The position numbers and the translations under genes are program-made. From the NCBI GenBank assembly GCA_022702545.1, contig JAHRBC010000003.1, forward strand, positions 3,100,001-3,164,000: a stretch of DNA of 64,000 bases, read 5' to 3'. Source of the stretch: Phycomyces nitens. Lineage: Eukaryota > Mucoromycota > Mucoromycetes > Mucorales > Phycomycetaceae. Below are positions 24,003 through 36,500 of the stretch, piece after piece; the first letter of the stretch is position 1, and every line of letters begins with the position of its first letter. The notes beneath the pieces are model-generated. The model was not told the DNA's origin. It saw only the letters and a list, made by a program, of their open reading frames with translations, and did not search any database.

Positions 24003-25672
24003 ATGACATCGTATACACCACCATCTCCAGGAGCAAAGATCATTATTGTTGGTGGCGGTTGCTTTGGCTTGTCTACTGCATACGCATTGTCTTTGAAGAA
24101 AAAATACGATATTTTTGTGTTTGACCGTCTTCCAATTCCTGCAACCGATGCTGCTTCAACAGGTAAGATCTTGGACACAAGAGTATTGCTATAGAGTATA
24201 TATTTTGTTACTAGACATCAACAAGATTGTCAGAATGGACTACTCGGACGAGACACTGTATCTGCAGCTAATGCTCGAAGGCTTGCCTATCTGGCGCCAA
24301 TGGAACAAAGAGCGTGCTGCCGAAGGCCTTGATCCAGTTTATAATGAAACGGGCGTCCTCTTCTTTGGATCTAATGGAAAATTCTCTGATTATGAAAATA
24401 AGAGTATCAAACATATTACTGAGGCTGGCTATGGGCATGTCATTGAGCACCTTCCGACACCAAAGAGTATACTTGATAAATATCCTCAGTTCAAACACGC
24501 GGTTGAAAGTGGTTTTGACATTGCATATCTTAACAAGGATGGGGGTGAGTCATACCGTGGGTTGTAATGGTTATGGAATTAATTCTAAGTTCAAATTAAG
24601 GTTGGTGCAACTCAGCTGAAGCTGTAAAGCATTTATATAGCAAATGCATAAAAAACGGTGTCCACTTTGTATTGGGTCCGGAAAAAGGCGCCTTTGAGAA
24701 ATTCCACGAACGGCCTGGAAGCAATGGTATCAAGGAAGTAATGGGAATAATCACAAAGGACAACCAAGTACACTATGCCGATCGGGTTATCATGGCAACC
24801 GGTTCATGGACTCCTGGGTTGGTAGACATGTCTAGTCAATGTATTGCTACCGGACAAGTCGTTGTTCAATTTAAGCCATCACAGAGTCTTATCGGTACCT
24901 TGAAGAACCAGCCTGTCTGGTGTACAGACGTTTCCAGAACAGGCATGTATTTTACAAACATAAAACAATAGCCGTGAATTCGGGATACACATAATTAACA
25001 AGTATATGATAGGATATTATGGATTTCCAGTCAACAAAGGTGGGATAATGAAGGTTGCAAGACACGCGTCTGGCTACCTTTCTCCCCGCCCTCATGACAA
25101 TGTGTCTGTTCCAAGAACCCAGGTTACAAATTCTGGAGATACTATTCCAGTTGGAGCATTGAAACACATGCGCAACTTTCTCAAAGGTTTCTTGCCACAG
25201 ACTGACTCACTGGACGTAGTTTATTCACGTATTTGCTGGTAGGATTACATAATACATGAAATACCCAGGCTTATAAACTAAAAACCATGTGCATTCTAGG
25301 TACAGCGATTCAATTGACGGTGGATTTGTGATTTCACCTCATCCTCAATACAAGAATCTTATCGTAGCCTCTGGAGATTCAGGCCATGCAATGAAGTGAG
25401 TTTTTCTTTTTCATTTGTAACTTCTAAAGCTCATTTTTGCGTTTTATTATAGGTTTATTCCGATTCTAGGATATAAGATTTGTCACATTGTCGAAGGAAT
25501 AGATTCAGAATACACCAGAGCTTGGAAATGGAGAGATTTGGGCTCAAAGCAACAGGCTGATTGCCTACGCTCTGAAGTCGGTGGATCTCATATCATAATC
25601 GGAGACCCCAACGCACAAGACGCAAGGTTGGCTACGCTCGAAGAGTTAAAGGCAGTAAACTCCAAGCTCTAG
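24003..25672 (+). CDS. FAD-dependent amine oxidase, fructosyl-amino-acid/sarcosine oxidase type
   Basis: Flavoenzyme of the MSOX/FAOX group that oxidises secondary amines such as Amadori products or N-methyl amino acids, releasing H2O2. Exons: 24003-24162, 24215-24544, 24601-24942, 25013-25238, 25300-25395, 25453-25672, about 457 aa. The dinucleotide fold is IIIVGGGCFGLSTAYAL near the N-terminus. Family marks later are VIMATGSWTPGLVD, YYGFPVNKGGIMKVARH, RICWYSDSIDGGFVIS and VASGDSGHAMKFIPILG. The Cys in RICW sits where amadoriases carry covalent FAD. The third intron (24943-25012) appears to use a GC donor: only CAG|GC ... TAG|GATATTATGG keeps the frame that gives GYYGFPV. The C-terminus (DPNAQDARLATLEELKAVNSKL) lacks an obvious SKL-type end, though it does end Ser-Lys-Leu, i.e. 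a perfect peroxisomal PTS1. Substrate cannot be told from sequence. Confidence 0.88.
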
Positions 25673-25855
25673 GCTATATTTTGAATAATTGCTCCAAGAT
25701 CAACTAGTTGAGATTGCGAGACTTTTATAAAAGCAATTGTTGTATTATGTCCAATATAATTCTATGTTTAATATTGATTTTCTTCAAAACTGAATTTGTA
25801 ACCAAAACACTCTGGTACACAAACATCTTGATACCTCTACAGTACTCTGGGTACA

Positions 25856-27318
25856 TTATTCTGTGAGAATCTCAACACCATCTTCAGTGATTAGAATCTA
25901 GTAAAAAAGTATTTTAGAATCATGTAACCTATCAATAGAAAAAATATATATTCTTGCTTACTGTATGTTCAAATTGGGCACTTCTACCACCATCCACAGT
26001 AGATATTGTCCATTGATCTGGCCACATTATTCCCATAGGAGATCCTTGACAGATGATTGGTTCAATAGTAAATGCCATTCCAGCCTCCATATTCCCTTCT
26101 TCTTCATTCACTGTAAAAACGAGCAATTAGACTAGCGTGCCTAGACAGCAGTATCATATTAAACTTACAATGATGATAGACAAGCGGCAAACAATGGAAT
26201 TCACGTCCAATGCCATGTCCAGACAACTCTTCCGAAACCGAGAATCCGTATTTATCAGCATGTTCACTATATAGAAATAAAGCAATTAATTGACATATAT
26301 TTGCTTCTTTGAAGCTTGAAGAGTATTATGCCCACCACGTACCAAATTACACGTCCAATCTCTTTAAATGGAACACCAGGTCCACAGATCTTTATAGACT
26401 TCTCAAGAGTTTCTCGTGTACATTCAACTAGTGATTTTCCTTTCTCATCGACATCACCCACCAAGAAAGTAGCAGACGTGTCTCCATGGTACCCATCTAA
26501 ATACACCTATCCAATTGACAAGTTTAACTGACAATTTACTATAAAATTACCAAGGAATAACTTTCTTACAGTGACATCGACATTGACAATATCACCGTTT
26601 TGCAATGGACGACTGAATAATACAAGCCAATGAATATATGCAATGTAACAGCTATACAATAACAACTCACTCATCTGGTATGCCATGTGCAATTACATTG
26701 TTAACTGAAGTGCATACACTTTTTGGAAATCCAGAGTAGTTGAGTGGAGATGGGTAAGCTCCTTTGGCAATAATTGCAGCATGGAGCATCTTGTCAATTG
26801 CTTCTGTTGTTGTGCCAGGCTGTGGATCATATAGTCGACAGGAAATTCAAAAACAAAATGTAGATGCATATAAGAATATGTGCATACATGCTGGATCCAT
26901 ATAATAATTGACAAACCAAACACATCTTTTGACTTAAATCCAGGATTGATTTTGCCAAACTACCAGCCTTTCGAAGACCAACAATATCTTGAGACGAGTT
27001 TAAAGGAATATCTTGATGCCACACTGAAGAAAGTCCGTGCTCAGCATAAGGAGGTTTCATAATTGTTTCTGGAACTGGTCGTCGAGTCATTTGCCTCACA
27101 TCAACATTGGCTAATGATGCAGGTACCAAACGTTGAAAGTTTCCCCAGCGACTAATTTTGGGTTGCATGTCAATTCCTCTAGAGGCATTTGCATTGCGTG
27201 GGTGCATTACATTGGTGCTAGTATGTAATTGCAAAACAGCAGGTGCTGTACGCTGAGAGCGAGCCAAGGACACTCCTTGTCGGGATGTGATTGTCTTGAA
27301 CATTGTTGGATTCATCAT
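25856..27318 (-). CDS. Methionine aminopeptidase type 1, probable mitochondrial isoform
   Basis: Removes initiator Met from nascent chains. Exons: 27318-26917, 26819-26671, 26612-26570, 26506-26343, 26266-26169, 26110-25962, 25897-25856, about 348 aa. The open frame extends upstream with GTG, but the first ATG at 27318 is chosen. The N-terminus ([19 protein letters not shown]) is Arg/Ser-rich without acids, suggesting a mitochondrial presequence. It lacks the zinc-finger region of cytosolic Map1. Metal ligands and active site are visible: [20 protein letters not shown] (His), [19 protein letters not shown] (two Asp), GHGIGREFH (His), TIEP (Glu) and QFEHT (Glu). The donor of intron 1 (GTTTGT) is weak but gives the expected [13 protein letters not shown] junction. 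It lies head-to-tail 229 bp downstream of SZT2 and converges with the amine oxidase. Confidence 0.92.
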
Positions 27319-27547
27319 AAATGGACCCAGAAGATGTATTTCAATTATCTCAGCCACTGTGACCTTTACGAAGTTTGATAAAATGGGCCAAAGAGATATG
27401 CTCTTTATTCAATTGCTTTAGAAACCAAATAAAATATCAAGCCAATTATCATATCTTATTTATGCCTTGGAGAAATACTCTTTTTAATATACATATTTTT
27501 ATTTAGAATGATAAACTTGTTAAATAATGATCTTGGAAAAGTCCAAA

Positions 27548-30500
27548 CTAATGTGTGTTTTTCCATATATAATATAATATAGATGTTGCCAGGTTACATA
27601 CAAATTCTTTTTCTATCTCGTCTAATTCACCTTCAACATTTCGAGCTTCTTTACTCCTGACATGGACCAAAATCATCTTGTTATCTTCCTGGTATTCAAA
27701 ATGAGCAAAATAACTCATAACGGCATTGGGAATAAAGAGCAAAAGGTGCCGGTTTGACTGTATATTGATCTCTCCTGCTGACATTGGGTAGAACTGCTTC
27801 AGCATATTTAGGACCTCGTTCCATCGCAGATTAAGCTTTAGGAACCTTCCAAAAGAAGGATCTACGGTAGCAAGTTCCAGTGAATCAAAGCCCCGAGACA
27901 AGGCAATGAGTTCCTCTTGGTTTTCATTTGTTCGTTTAGTACTGACAGCTCGATATATCTTGTTCCAGTCTGAATCACGGCGACAAGATATGATAGCCTT
28001 TATATTTCATATAAGTAACTTGTGGGCTTACATTGTCAAAAATAATCACGCTACCTTGTTAATAATCGTGTCGATTCTTCTTTTTGCCTGCTCAGAAACA
28101 TCTCCAAGTGTATATTTTGAGGGTCTCATCACTTCACTCATTGGGTTAGAAGAGACATTGGGCTTATTCTTAAAGACCTTGGACCACGGAGACTCTTCAT
28201 CGTTATGGGTTGAGCAACGGTCCATCTGACGGTAAACTGTCAAGACATAATACTGGAGTACTGTCTTTCCAGGGATCCCATCTTTGTTCTCCACACTCAT
28301 GTGCTTTGTTGAACTCAGAGAATCTGATCTGTCAAACATACCAAAAGCGTTGTTTGCCCATCGACCAGGAGAAATGTCGGCTGCCGAGATAATCAAAGTG
28401 TGACGGAAAGGTGATGTTGTGCTTGGGAACGTATTTCCATCGTCATTGAACGATAGGTCGTTTGAAGAAGCAAAGCAAGCAATTGCTTTGTTGTCAAATA
28501 TCAAAGGTCTAAGGCCAAAGTTTGATGTGTTTCGCAAAATAGACGGCAATAGATGAGCAATATTCTCGACCATATCTAACTCATACAATCCATGAAGGAC
28601 TCGGTTGCGCGCATAGCTAGTTGGCTTGTTGTAGACAGATACTGTACTCCGAATGATACTGAGGATGTCAATATTGTCAGGAAGTGTATCAATTTCGTCC
28701 AAACTCTTTTGAATGTATCGCAAGTGGAAATCAAATACAAAAGAATTGACATGTATTCTCTGCTTAAAGCGACCGCATTCTTCTGTAAAGTCTTTAAAAC
28801 TTGCATTTCGCGTCTCATTCTTTTCATGAGTATAGGGTGAGTGTGTCAAGCGGCCATACCGACGATGAAGGGTGTACAGGGTTACAAATGCAAATCCATC
28901 TGTTAATCTGGCTTCGCACATAATAGTACCACCCTGAAATACTTGAAGAAGGTATATGACAGGAGACATAACTGGGTAATTTTCAGACGCCTTGAATCTA
29001 GACAAGTATGTCTCGAGTTCTTCAGGCTGGCTATTTGCTGGACCATTGACAATCAAATGCATTCCAATTCCTTCTAGATAGGAAGCATATTCTGCCATAA
29101 ATGTGCATGTCAGCCTTTCGTACCACGTTTTCATGTCTTCTGCCTTGACTGTCGCAGATTCTCCAAAAAGGTGGGAGTTCATGGCTTCTACGGTTGCAGT
29201 CTCAGCAGATCCAGATTCCACAAAAAATAGAGGGGTGCGGCAGAAATGAAGTAGACGGGACGACTTTAAGATGATCTTTAGCTCAGCAGCTGCCATTGTC
29301 TCAAACTGCTCAGGTCTTGAACCATCTGAATAGCGATCAGCCCATTTTGTATAAACCTTGAAGGCTTTTTCATGGGCAGTCTGGAGTTGAGATCTTCTTA
29401 GATACAAGTTAAGGAATGGTTCACCGTGTCTGATTAGATAGTCTCGGTTGCGTGCATGCTCGTAAGTTGCTGTCGATTCAGCATAATGATCGCGTAACAC
29501 TGTATTTACATCTGCAATCCTGACCGCAGTGTAAACAGTTTCAAGCATTTCGGATCTTGGTATTCTGTATAATCTTGCTCCGTCTTGAACATCATATATG
29601 CTTGTTGTCATGTCAGTATCATTGTCCATGAAAGGCTGGCCACGTCTTTCGGTGGAAGACATCACACGAGCAGAGAAAGTATTGGTCATTAGATGCTTTA
29701 AGCTTCCAAAATTAACATCTGCCTTTTCAGATATGTCTTCCAAGTGCAATTGTGGAGCTGAATTTGTAGTCATCAAGCGAGGTTGAGTATCAGGTTGGGC
29801 TAACCGAGCAATGCTTGCGATGCTCGGGGACATTGATGCTCTGTTGTGTTGATGATGTACTGAAAATGATGAATGAGGGACGAGAGGCCCCGACTTTTCT
29901 GCTGCAGTAATGATATCAGCCATTGTCTCTGTATGATGAAAGAGTCCCATTTTTTGGTGAAATATGTTTTTGAGGGTTGAGACTCTTGCTTCTTGTTGTA
30001 TTATGGTCCGTGATATCGAGTAGAAAAATTGTTCGGTAAAGCTGTCTGTACAGTTGTAAGCGTAAAGTTTCAGCTTGTTCTCATCTAATTGTATCATCAA
30101 GAACGAACTGCGGTAAGCCAAGTCCTTGTAATTATTTTTGTACTTTGGAAGCAGGTTAGGGTTTGACTTTGAGGCCCCAGAAGTCATAGAATCATGTCGA
30201 CTACTGATACTAATGTCATCTCTCCTGAGAAAAGAGTCCCTGCGCATGTTATCGTCGTCAAGTATTCCTCTACCAAGTGAATATTTTAAAGGGAATTTCT
30301 GCGACCATTCACTTTCGATGCTCTGTCGGCGTAGGCCTCCAGATATTACTGGAAACAATCGATTCAAATCTGGCAATCCACTGACAAGTAAGAACCGAGA
30401 GTTTTGGGATCGATTGTCAAACTCATTGGTTTTAAATACAGTCGTTGAAGATGGTTCATACACTTCATATCCGCTGATTAGTTCGTTTGTATTGTACACA

Positions 30501-33500
30501 TCGTCTGACAGAAAAGCACGAGTAATAAGTGGCTTCAAGGTTGAATTATGATCTGTCAATTCAAAATCAATGTGCAGTAAAACGTCCTCCATGCACCAAT
30601 GCGATAGAGAGGTTGTTCGAGAAAACTGTTTTACTGACGGACTCTTCCATTCGACAGCATTATCCAAGACGTCAAAAAATGGTTGAATGATTGCTTGCAC
30701 AGAGTAGGTATCTTCAAAAGGATCTATGGGTCCGTTTTTCTCTTGTAGGTTCAATTCTGACGATGCCAAAGAGACAGTTTTTTCGATTATATAATCGCAT
30801 ATACTTTGTTTTACGCAGCAGTGTATGTGGTCATATATATGATCAGAATTTGTTTGTCCAAGTGCCCATATGTCGATTGCAATCTTGTATTCACTTGAGT
30901 TATCCTGGTTTTCAGTCAGATTGTAATCAAGACAATCTTGGAGCGCGGATGTGTTAAAATACTTGATTCTTTCATCTCTACCAGAAGTTTGTGAAATAGA
31001 GATTCCTTTTGAATCTAAAAGACTGAGCATTGTTCCTGCCACACCTTGTCCAACGCTCAATTCAAACGGTGTACATATTCCAGGAGTTCTACTTGAGCAG
31101 CTATAATAAAAGCATAACTCTCCAGTAATAGGGTCAAGAGTTTCTGTATCATTTCTAACATAAAGTTAATATCAAAAAAAAACCATAGTTTCTTATACAC
31201 TATCTTACTTGTTTTCTTTTCCTTGCCATGCTGAAAAGTTGGATCCAGCGCCATATTTCAAGGTACGGTGTCGTCGAGAAACATGGCGAAGTTCTGGGCC
31301 AACTATTGCCCTTAATGGTCCAACCAAGAGATTTTGCTTCAAGATATTCAAGAACTGAATAGGGTTGCCGATCAAGTCTGGAATGTGTATAACACGATGT
31401 AAAGTAGGAGATTTGTCGATTGGGAGAATAAACTCGATATCCTATATTAATAGTTTTTTTTTAAAAAAAGTAAACAAACACGATTTTAACAGAAAACAAA
31501 CTTACTGATCGTGATAGTTTTGATGTAGGGTTTCTTGTCAAGAATTGCTGGACTTCTTTCAATGTGATTTGGGAAGTTAATCTGTTTTCAAGCAAGTCAA
31601 CCAGCTCTTCGGATATCCAACTCGGCAGATCTACACCATGAACCTCCAAAACCAGCTCTCGAGTCTCATACGACTTTGATCCTCTTTTTATACTTGGAGA
31701 TACATTACTGTCTTGCTTTCCAGGGCTAGTAGTTTTGAGGCTAACTTTTTCACTAGAAATACTTCCAGGTGGCGATGATTTCCCTTGTGTTATTGTAGGG
31801 TGTTGAATACGGTTGTGTGAAGAACTTAAAAGGATCTCGCTGTTTGTTTGAGTAAGTGATGATCCGTAAGGCGATCCAGGGCGAGGAGCAACAGAGCCTT
31901 CATATTCTGCATGAGATTCAGAGTCGAGAATATAATGAGTAGACGTGGTTTCAGAGAGGAAATAGTAGACAACCGAATTGTCTCTCATGCATACAAACAT
32001 ATTCGGTCTGTTTTTTACAGAGAATGGTCTCATAACCTCATTTGAGAGTATCCCAAGCGCTGCATTTGGCTGTAGTCTCCAATGAAGTGGAAAACGCTTA
32101 GTGTAAACAATATCACAGCCGAATTGACCAGGCTGAAATTTCTTGGGAGGTGTAAATGTGGTTTCTTCTCCAGATGTCGACAGGATTTCAACAAGATTGT
32201 CTCCAGAACCTGATTTATCTGGGAAACTGTCTTCGTCAGAAAAGTCATCAGAGGAGTATTGGTGCTTTCCTCCAGTATTATCCGGAACTAAAAGATATTT
32301 ACTACGATAAAATATGCTTAAATATTTATAGTCTTCAACGCTACCTATATATTCAATTACCTGCAAACTCGAGTGTCATGCATATTCTGAAGGAGAACAA
32401 TCTTGTTGGTTCTTTCTAGAACTTCATTCACCATGGCCTTGGTCACCCGAATGATTTCTGAACGGTTGACTGATTGCTTTAGTTTTGAGTAAAAGTATAT
32501 CTGAACACTTTGAACTTGCGGTATAAGTAAAAGCCAATATAGTTGTTGACTCATGGGATCGGCTACTACATCAGTCTCTACCAGTTCGTCTTCCTCAGGT
32601 GTTTCTGGTTCAAATATACTGATACCCAATCCTTGGCAGAACTCGTCATTTCCGGCTTGATCATTTATAGAGTGATTGCTTTGATCAATTGATAAGTTGA
32701 GACCATTATCTTTGTACGATTCAGACCCATCATGAGAAAACCTGTCATTTCCTGACAAAAGATCAAGATTCAGAGCCCCGTTATCACTGGCATAAAAGCA
32801 ATCTCCAACACGGATGAGTCTGTAAGGTGTACTCCTGTTATTTTCCAGTTCCTCAAAGAAAACGTGCCGACTGCTGGCCTGGTTTTTGGCAAACACGAGT
32901 GGCATAAACATTGTTGTAGGGAAATCAACAAACGGGTTCTTCTTCATAAGTTGGGCTTCAATGTAACGAATAACAGATTGAGTTATTGGACCTGACCGTA
33001 ATAAACCATGCATGATTTCTTCCGTAAAAAGCCAGTTTAGGCGTGCTTCCGTTTCTACAAGAGCATCTTGTTTATCTCTTGTCAAGGAAGACAAGCTAGC
33101 CCGATGGGATGTCCCTCTTTCTAAAAAGGGGCTACTGGTATTAACGGAGTCAATAACCTTCTTGCAAAAATCTTGGATGATATTGTACTTACGGCTGGTG
33201 TTGGGTAGGAATGTCTCCAGTGCACCCAGAAAGGTGAGAGAAAACGACATTGACGGGATCATAATCAACTTGTGGAAGTGTCATACACGTCAGATGAAGC
33301 GTTGCCATGGTTTCATCTGCTGAGTCAACAGGCGAAGACAATGAACCGATTGAGCTTGGTTCAAAGTTGTAATATTCTCCAGAGTCTGATATTCCTTCAT
33401 ACGAAGAAGGTAAATGATCAAGTGGGAAAGATACTTCGGTAAATCCATTGGGACTTTGGGGCTTTCGAAGTGTACACTCTAATCGAACAAAGAGAGGGTT

Positions 33501-36500
33501 CTGTGCGCATACAACTACATCTGCCAAATTGCTAGGTTTCTCGCCAGACAAAGAGAAACCAAGTTTCTGACCAACCTTTGCAAAAGGTGGCCTATAGCAA
33601 TAAATATTCTGTCGCTTTCCGGTGGTTAAGATGACAGGCTCAAAGTAATGTCCAAGGACCGAAATGAATCTTTGGTGGGCAAGCTCGAGTTCTTCTTGAC
33701 TATAATATATAGTGAGTATAATGTTAAATACAGGTATTATCCTTTATCTTACTTTGTCCGGCCTCGTCGTTTTAACAATGTTTGCACATTAAGATAACCT
33801 GTAAGATCAATGTCTAAAGTAGACTCATCGCATATTTCTAGAACCTTTTCAAAATCATCTGCCTCAACAGCTCGGCCATGCAGAAAACAAGTAAACACAG
33901 ATTTTACAAAGCTTCTAGAGTAGACACGTGTAACGTCTTGCATTAACCGGAGAGTTCTGTCTGAAAGAGTGTTTTTCACAAATACATCATCAAAGAAACC
34001 ACTAGAGAGATGAGGACAGAGGGTTGTACCAAGACTATCAAGCCATTCGTCAGAGAACGCCTTTTCGACAGTTTTTACGGATATATTATGGTCCAATTGT
34101 TCTGCTGGTGAGTTTGGCAAACCAGACCCAGGTTTCTCTGGTAGCTGACGATGACATTCAAATATGAGTAAACTCATACAGTCAAAGTCTACGTCTTTGG
34201 TGCCATCTGATGCCGGGTGGGTAGATGGTTGCTGATCTTTGGTGTGTATTTCATTCAATCTTTCGACAACGGCATCGAGACATGGTATCAAAATGACTAC
34301 AAACATTGACGGATCAAAGGTTTTGATGAAGCATCGCATGTCCCGCAGATTTCTGGCAATCTGTAGAGTCGTAGAAGTAGCTCCAGGCTGTCTACTATCG
34401 ATTAAAGACTTGATAAATGTGTACCAAAAATTATCCACCGGTGTATTCTTTAACAGGATGTCATTGTCAACTATCGAAGCTAATGACTGCTCAATATAAT
34501 AGTGTAACAGGGCCATATCACGATGTACTGGAGGAAGCTTTGAGATACTATCTTTGTGCTGGCAGTATAATTCATCGGGTCGCGGGCAAGTGCAAATGGT
34601 ATTCCTGTCGGATTGCCAGACTGTCTGAATATCGCCAATGGGTGAAGATGCCGGACTGAATCTTGATATATGTCGAGATTTTAGTCCCAAACGTTCTGTG
34701 TGCTTGGTTATCCCAAAGTCCTCGAATGGCCTTCCATTCTCTCCGAGTCTTGTGGTTACAGGAGCTGCTGCAAAAGTGTATAGAGACTCGCTTTTGCTTT
34801 GGACGAGACAATGACTGGTGTATTTTGGACATGGGTATGAAGCAAGCAAAAAGACACCGAGACGCAACACAGAAGATATATTGAGCATATTTGTTTGGTG
34901 TATGTGCTGAATACTAGTGGTATCGTAGTTGGCTCTATCGTGCGCACTCTTGTCACCAATATCTTCTATCTTTGATACCCTACCGAGAGTATTGATATAA
35001 TCAAATGTTATAAGCTGTGTCATGATTGCTTTGTCGTCGCTAAAAACGTCAAATGCAGCGGTCTTGTCGATTTCATAGGTGGATCCAATCGAAACAGGCT
35101 CAAGCCATAGCTCTGTAATGACTTTGTTGTTGGGGATATCTCTCCATATGTAATACTGAATCGCAGAAACTGTATTTCCTATTTGTATTTCCTTGTAGAA
35201 GTGACATGCTTTCTCTTGAGATGTGACAAGAATGTATTTCTTTAAATAAACAAGTGTTAATATGCTGCAATGTAATTTATCTAAAATAAGCTTACTTGGT
35301 CCAAACGTGCTTTGCACAAATGCTCAAAAACAAGACTCTGAAGTCCCATCAGATTATTTTGAGAATAGGTATCAGGTTGAAAATCTCGAACTTCCCAGTG
35401 CCATGCTCGATGACACAGGTAATTACGCACAATAAACTCTCCTGTCGCCCAGAATGTAGAATCGATATACCACATTTTGTTTATTTGTGTCTGCTGTTGT
35501 TCGATCTTTTCTTCTGACGCCATGTAGTGCATATTGTCTCTCATCAGCAGAGTAGATAATGGTCGATTGACAACTGCAAGAGGTATATCCTTTGGATTGT
35601 TGAACCTAATTGGCGCTAAACGCCTAACTTCTATATTCTCAATACTATCTTCTTGATCTGCTGACGGCATTGCAAGAATCTCCTTCAATTCTTCAACAAC
35701 AGCGTGTCTTTTAGATGCATTCGTATTGAAAAACAGCAACCTCACACTAATAACTCGATCCTTGTCCTGACTGACGCGTACTTCACAGAATTCCATATAT
35801 TTGTTAGAAATATAAGCAGTTGGGATAGGGTCGCTCTCTTCTTGGAGAGCCATTTGATCTGCATTCTCGCCCGTTGAATCCCATTCTTGCCCTGGATCTT
35901 CAGGACTTAGGATCTTAATGCAAACATAGTCCTTTTTTGTGATTGTTGCCCACTGAGAGAGACGCTTGTTAACTTGCAAGACAGCATTTTCCATGTACTC
36001 TGGTATATCTCCAGCTTTCTTTTGTACACGTCCATAACTAGCAGGAAACACTGCTATCAAATCAAAGCAGCAGTCGTCGTACCAATAACAGCTGTAGGGC
36101 CGAAAATCAGATCCATTGATTTTATCCCATGTGGTGTCGAATTGTTGGATATACTTCTTATGTGAGGTATATATCGTGTCGCTGGCGTACGAGTTGACGC
36201 TTACAAGAGTCTTCATCATTGCATCTGTCTTTGACATACGGACCAAAAGCTTTTTCAGCTTCCTGACCTTGAGAAACCCAGGAGAGCCCGAGAAATCTCC
36301 ACCGGCGCCATCGCCAAACACTCCCGCAATTTGGCTTCTTTTTTGAAAGGTATCCCAGTTTTGAAGCATGTGTGCAAAAGTACTGTTTGCTCGAACGAGA
36401 ATTTCGACCTTTGGGGCCTTCATGCAACCCAGCATGCCTTCCTTTTCATTTGTAGATTCGTCCTCGAGTAATACTGAAGATAGAGAACGCTCATGGATCG

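Noticed and set aside
33135..33268. Alternative frame at the SZT2 exon 7/8 junction that avoids an intron
   Set aside because: A GTAAGT...ACCAG intron of 58 nt (33135-33192) joins both conserved frames precisely; the other reading needs a 34-40 nt intron with weak sites.
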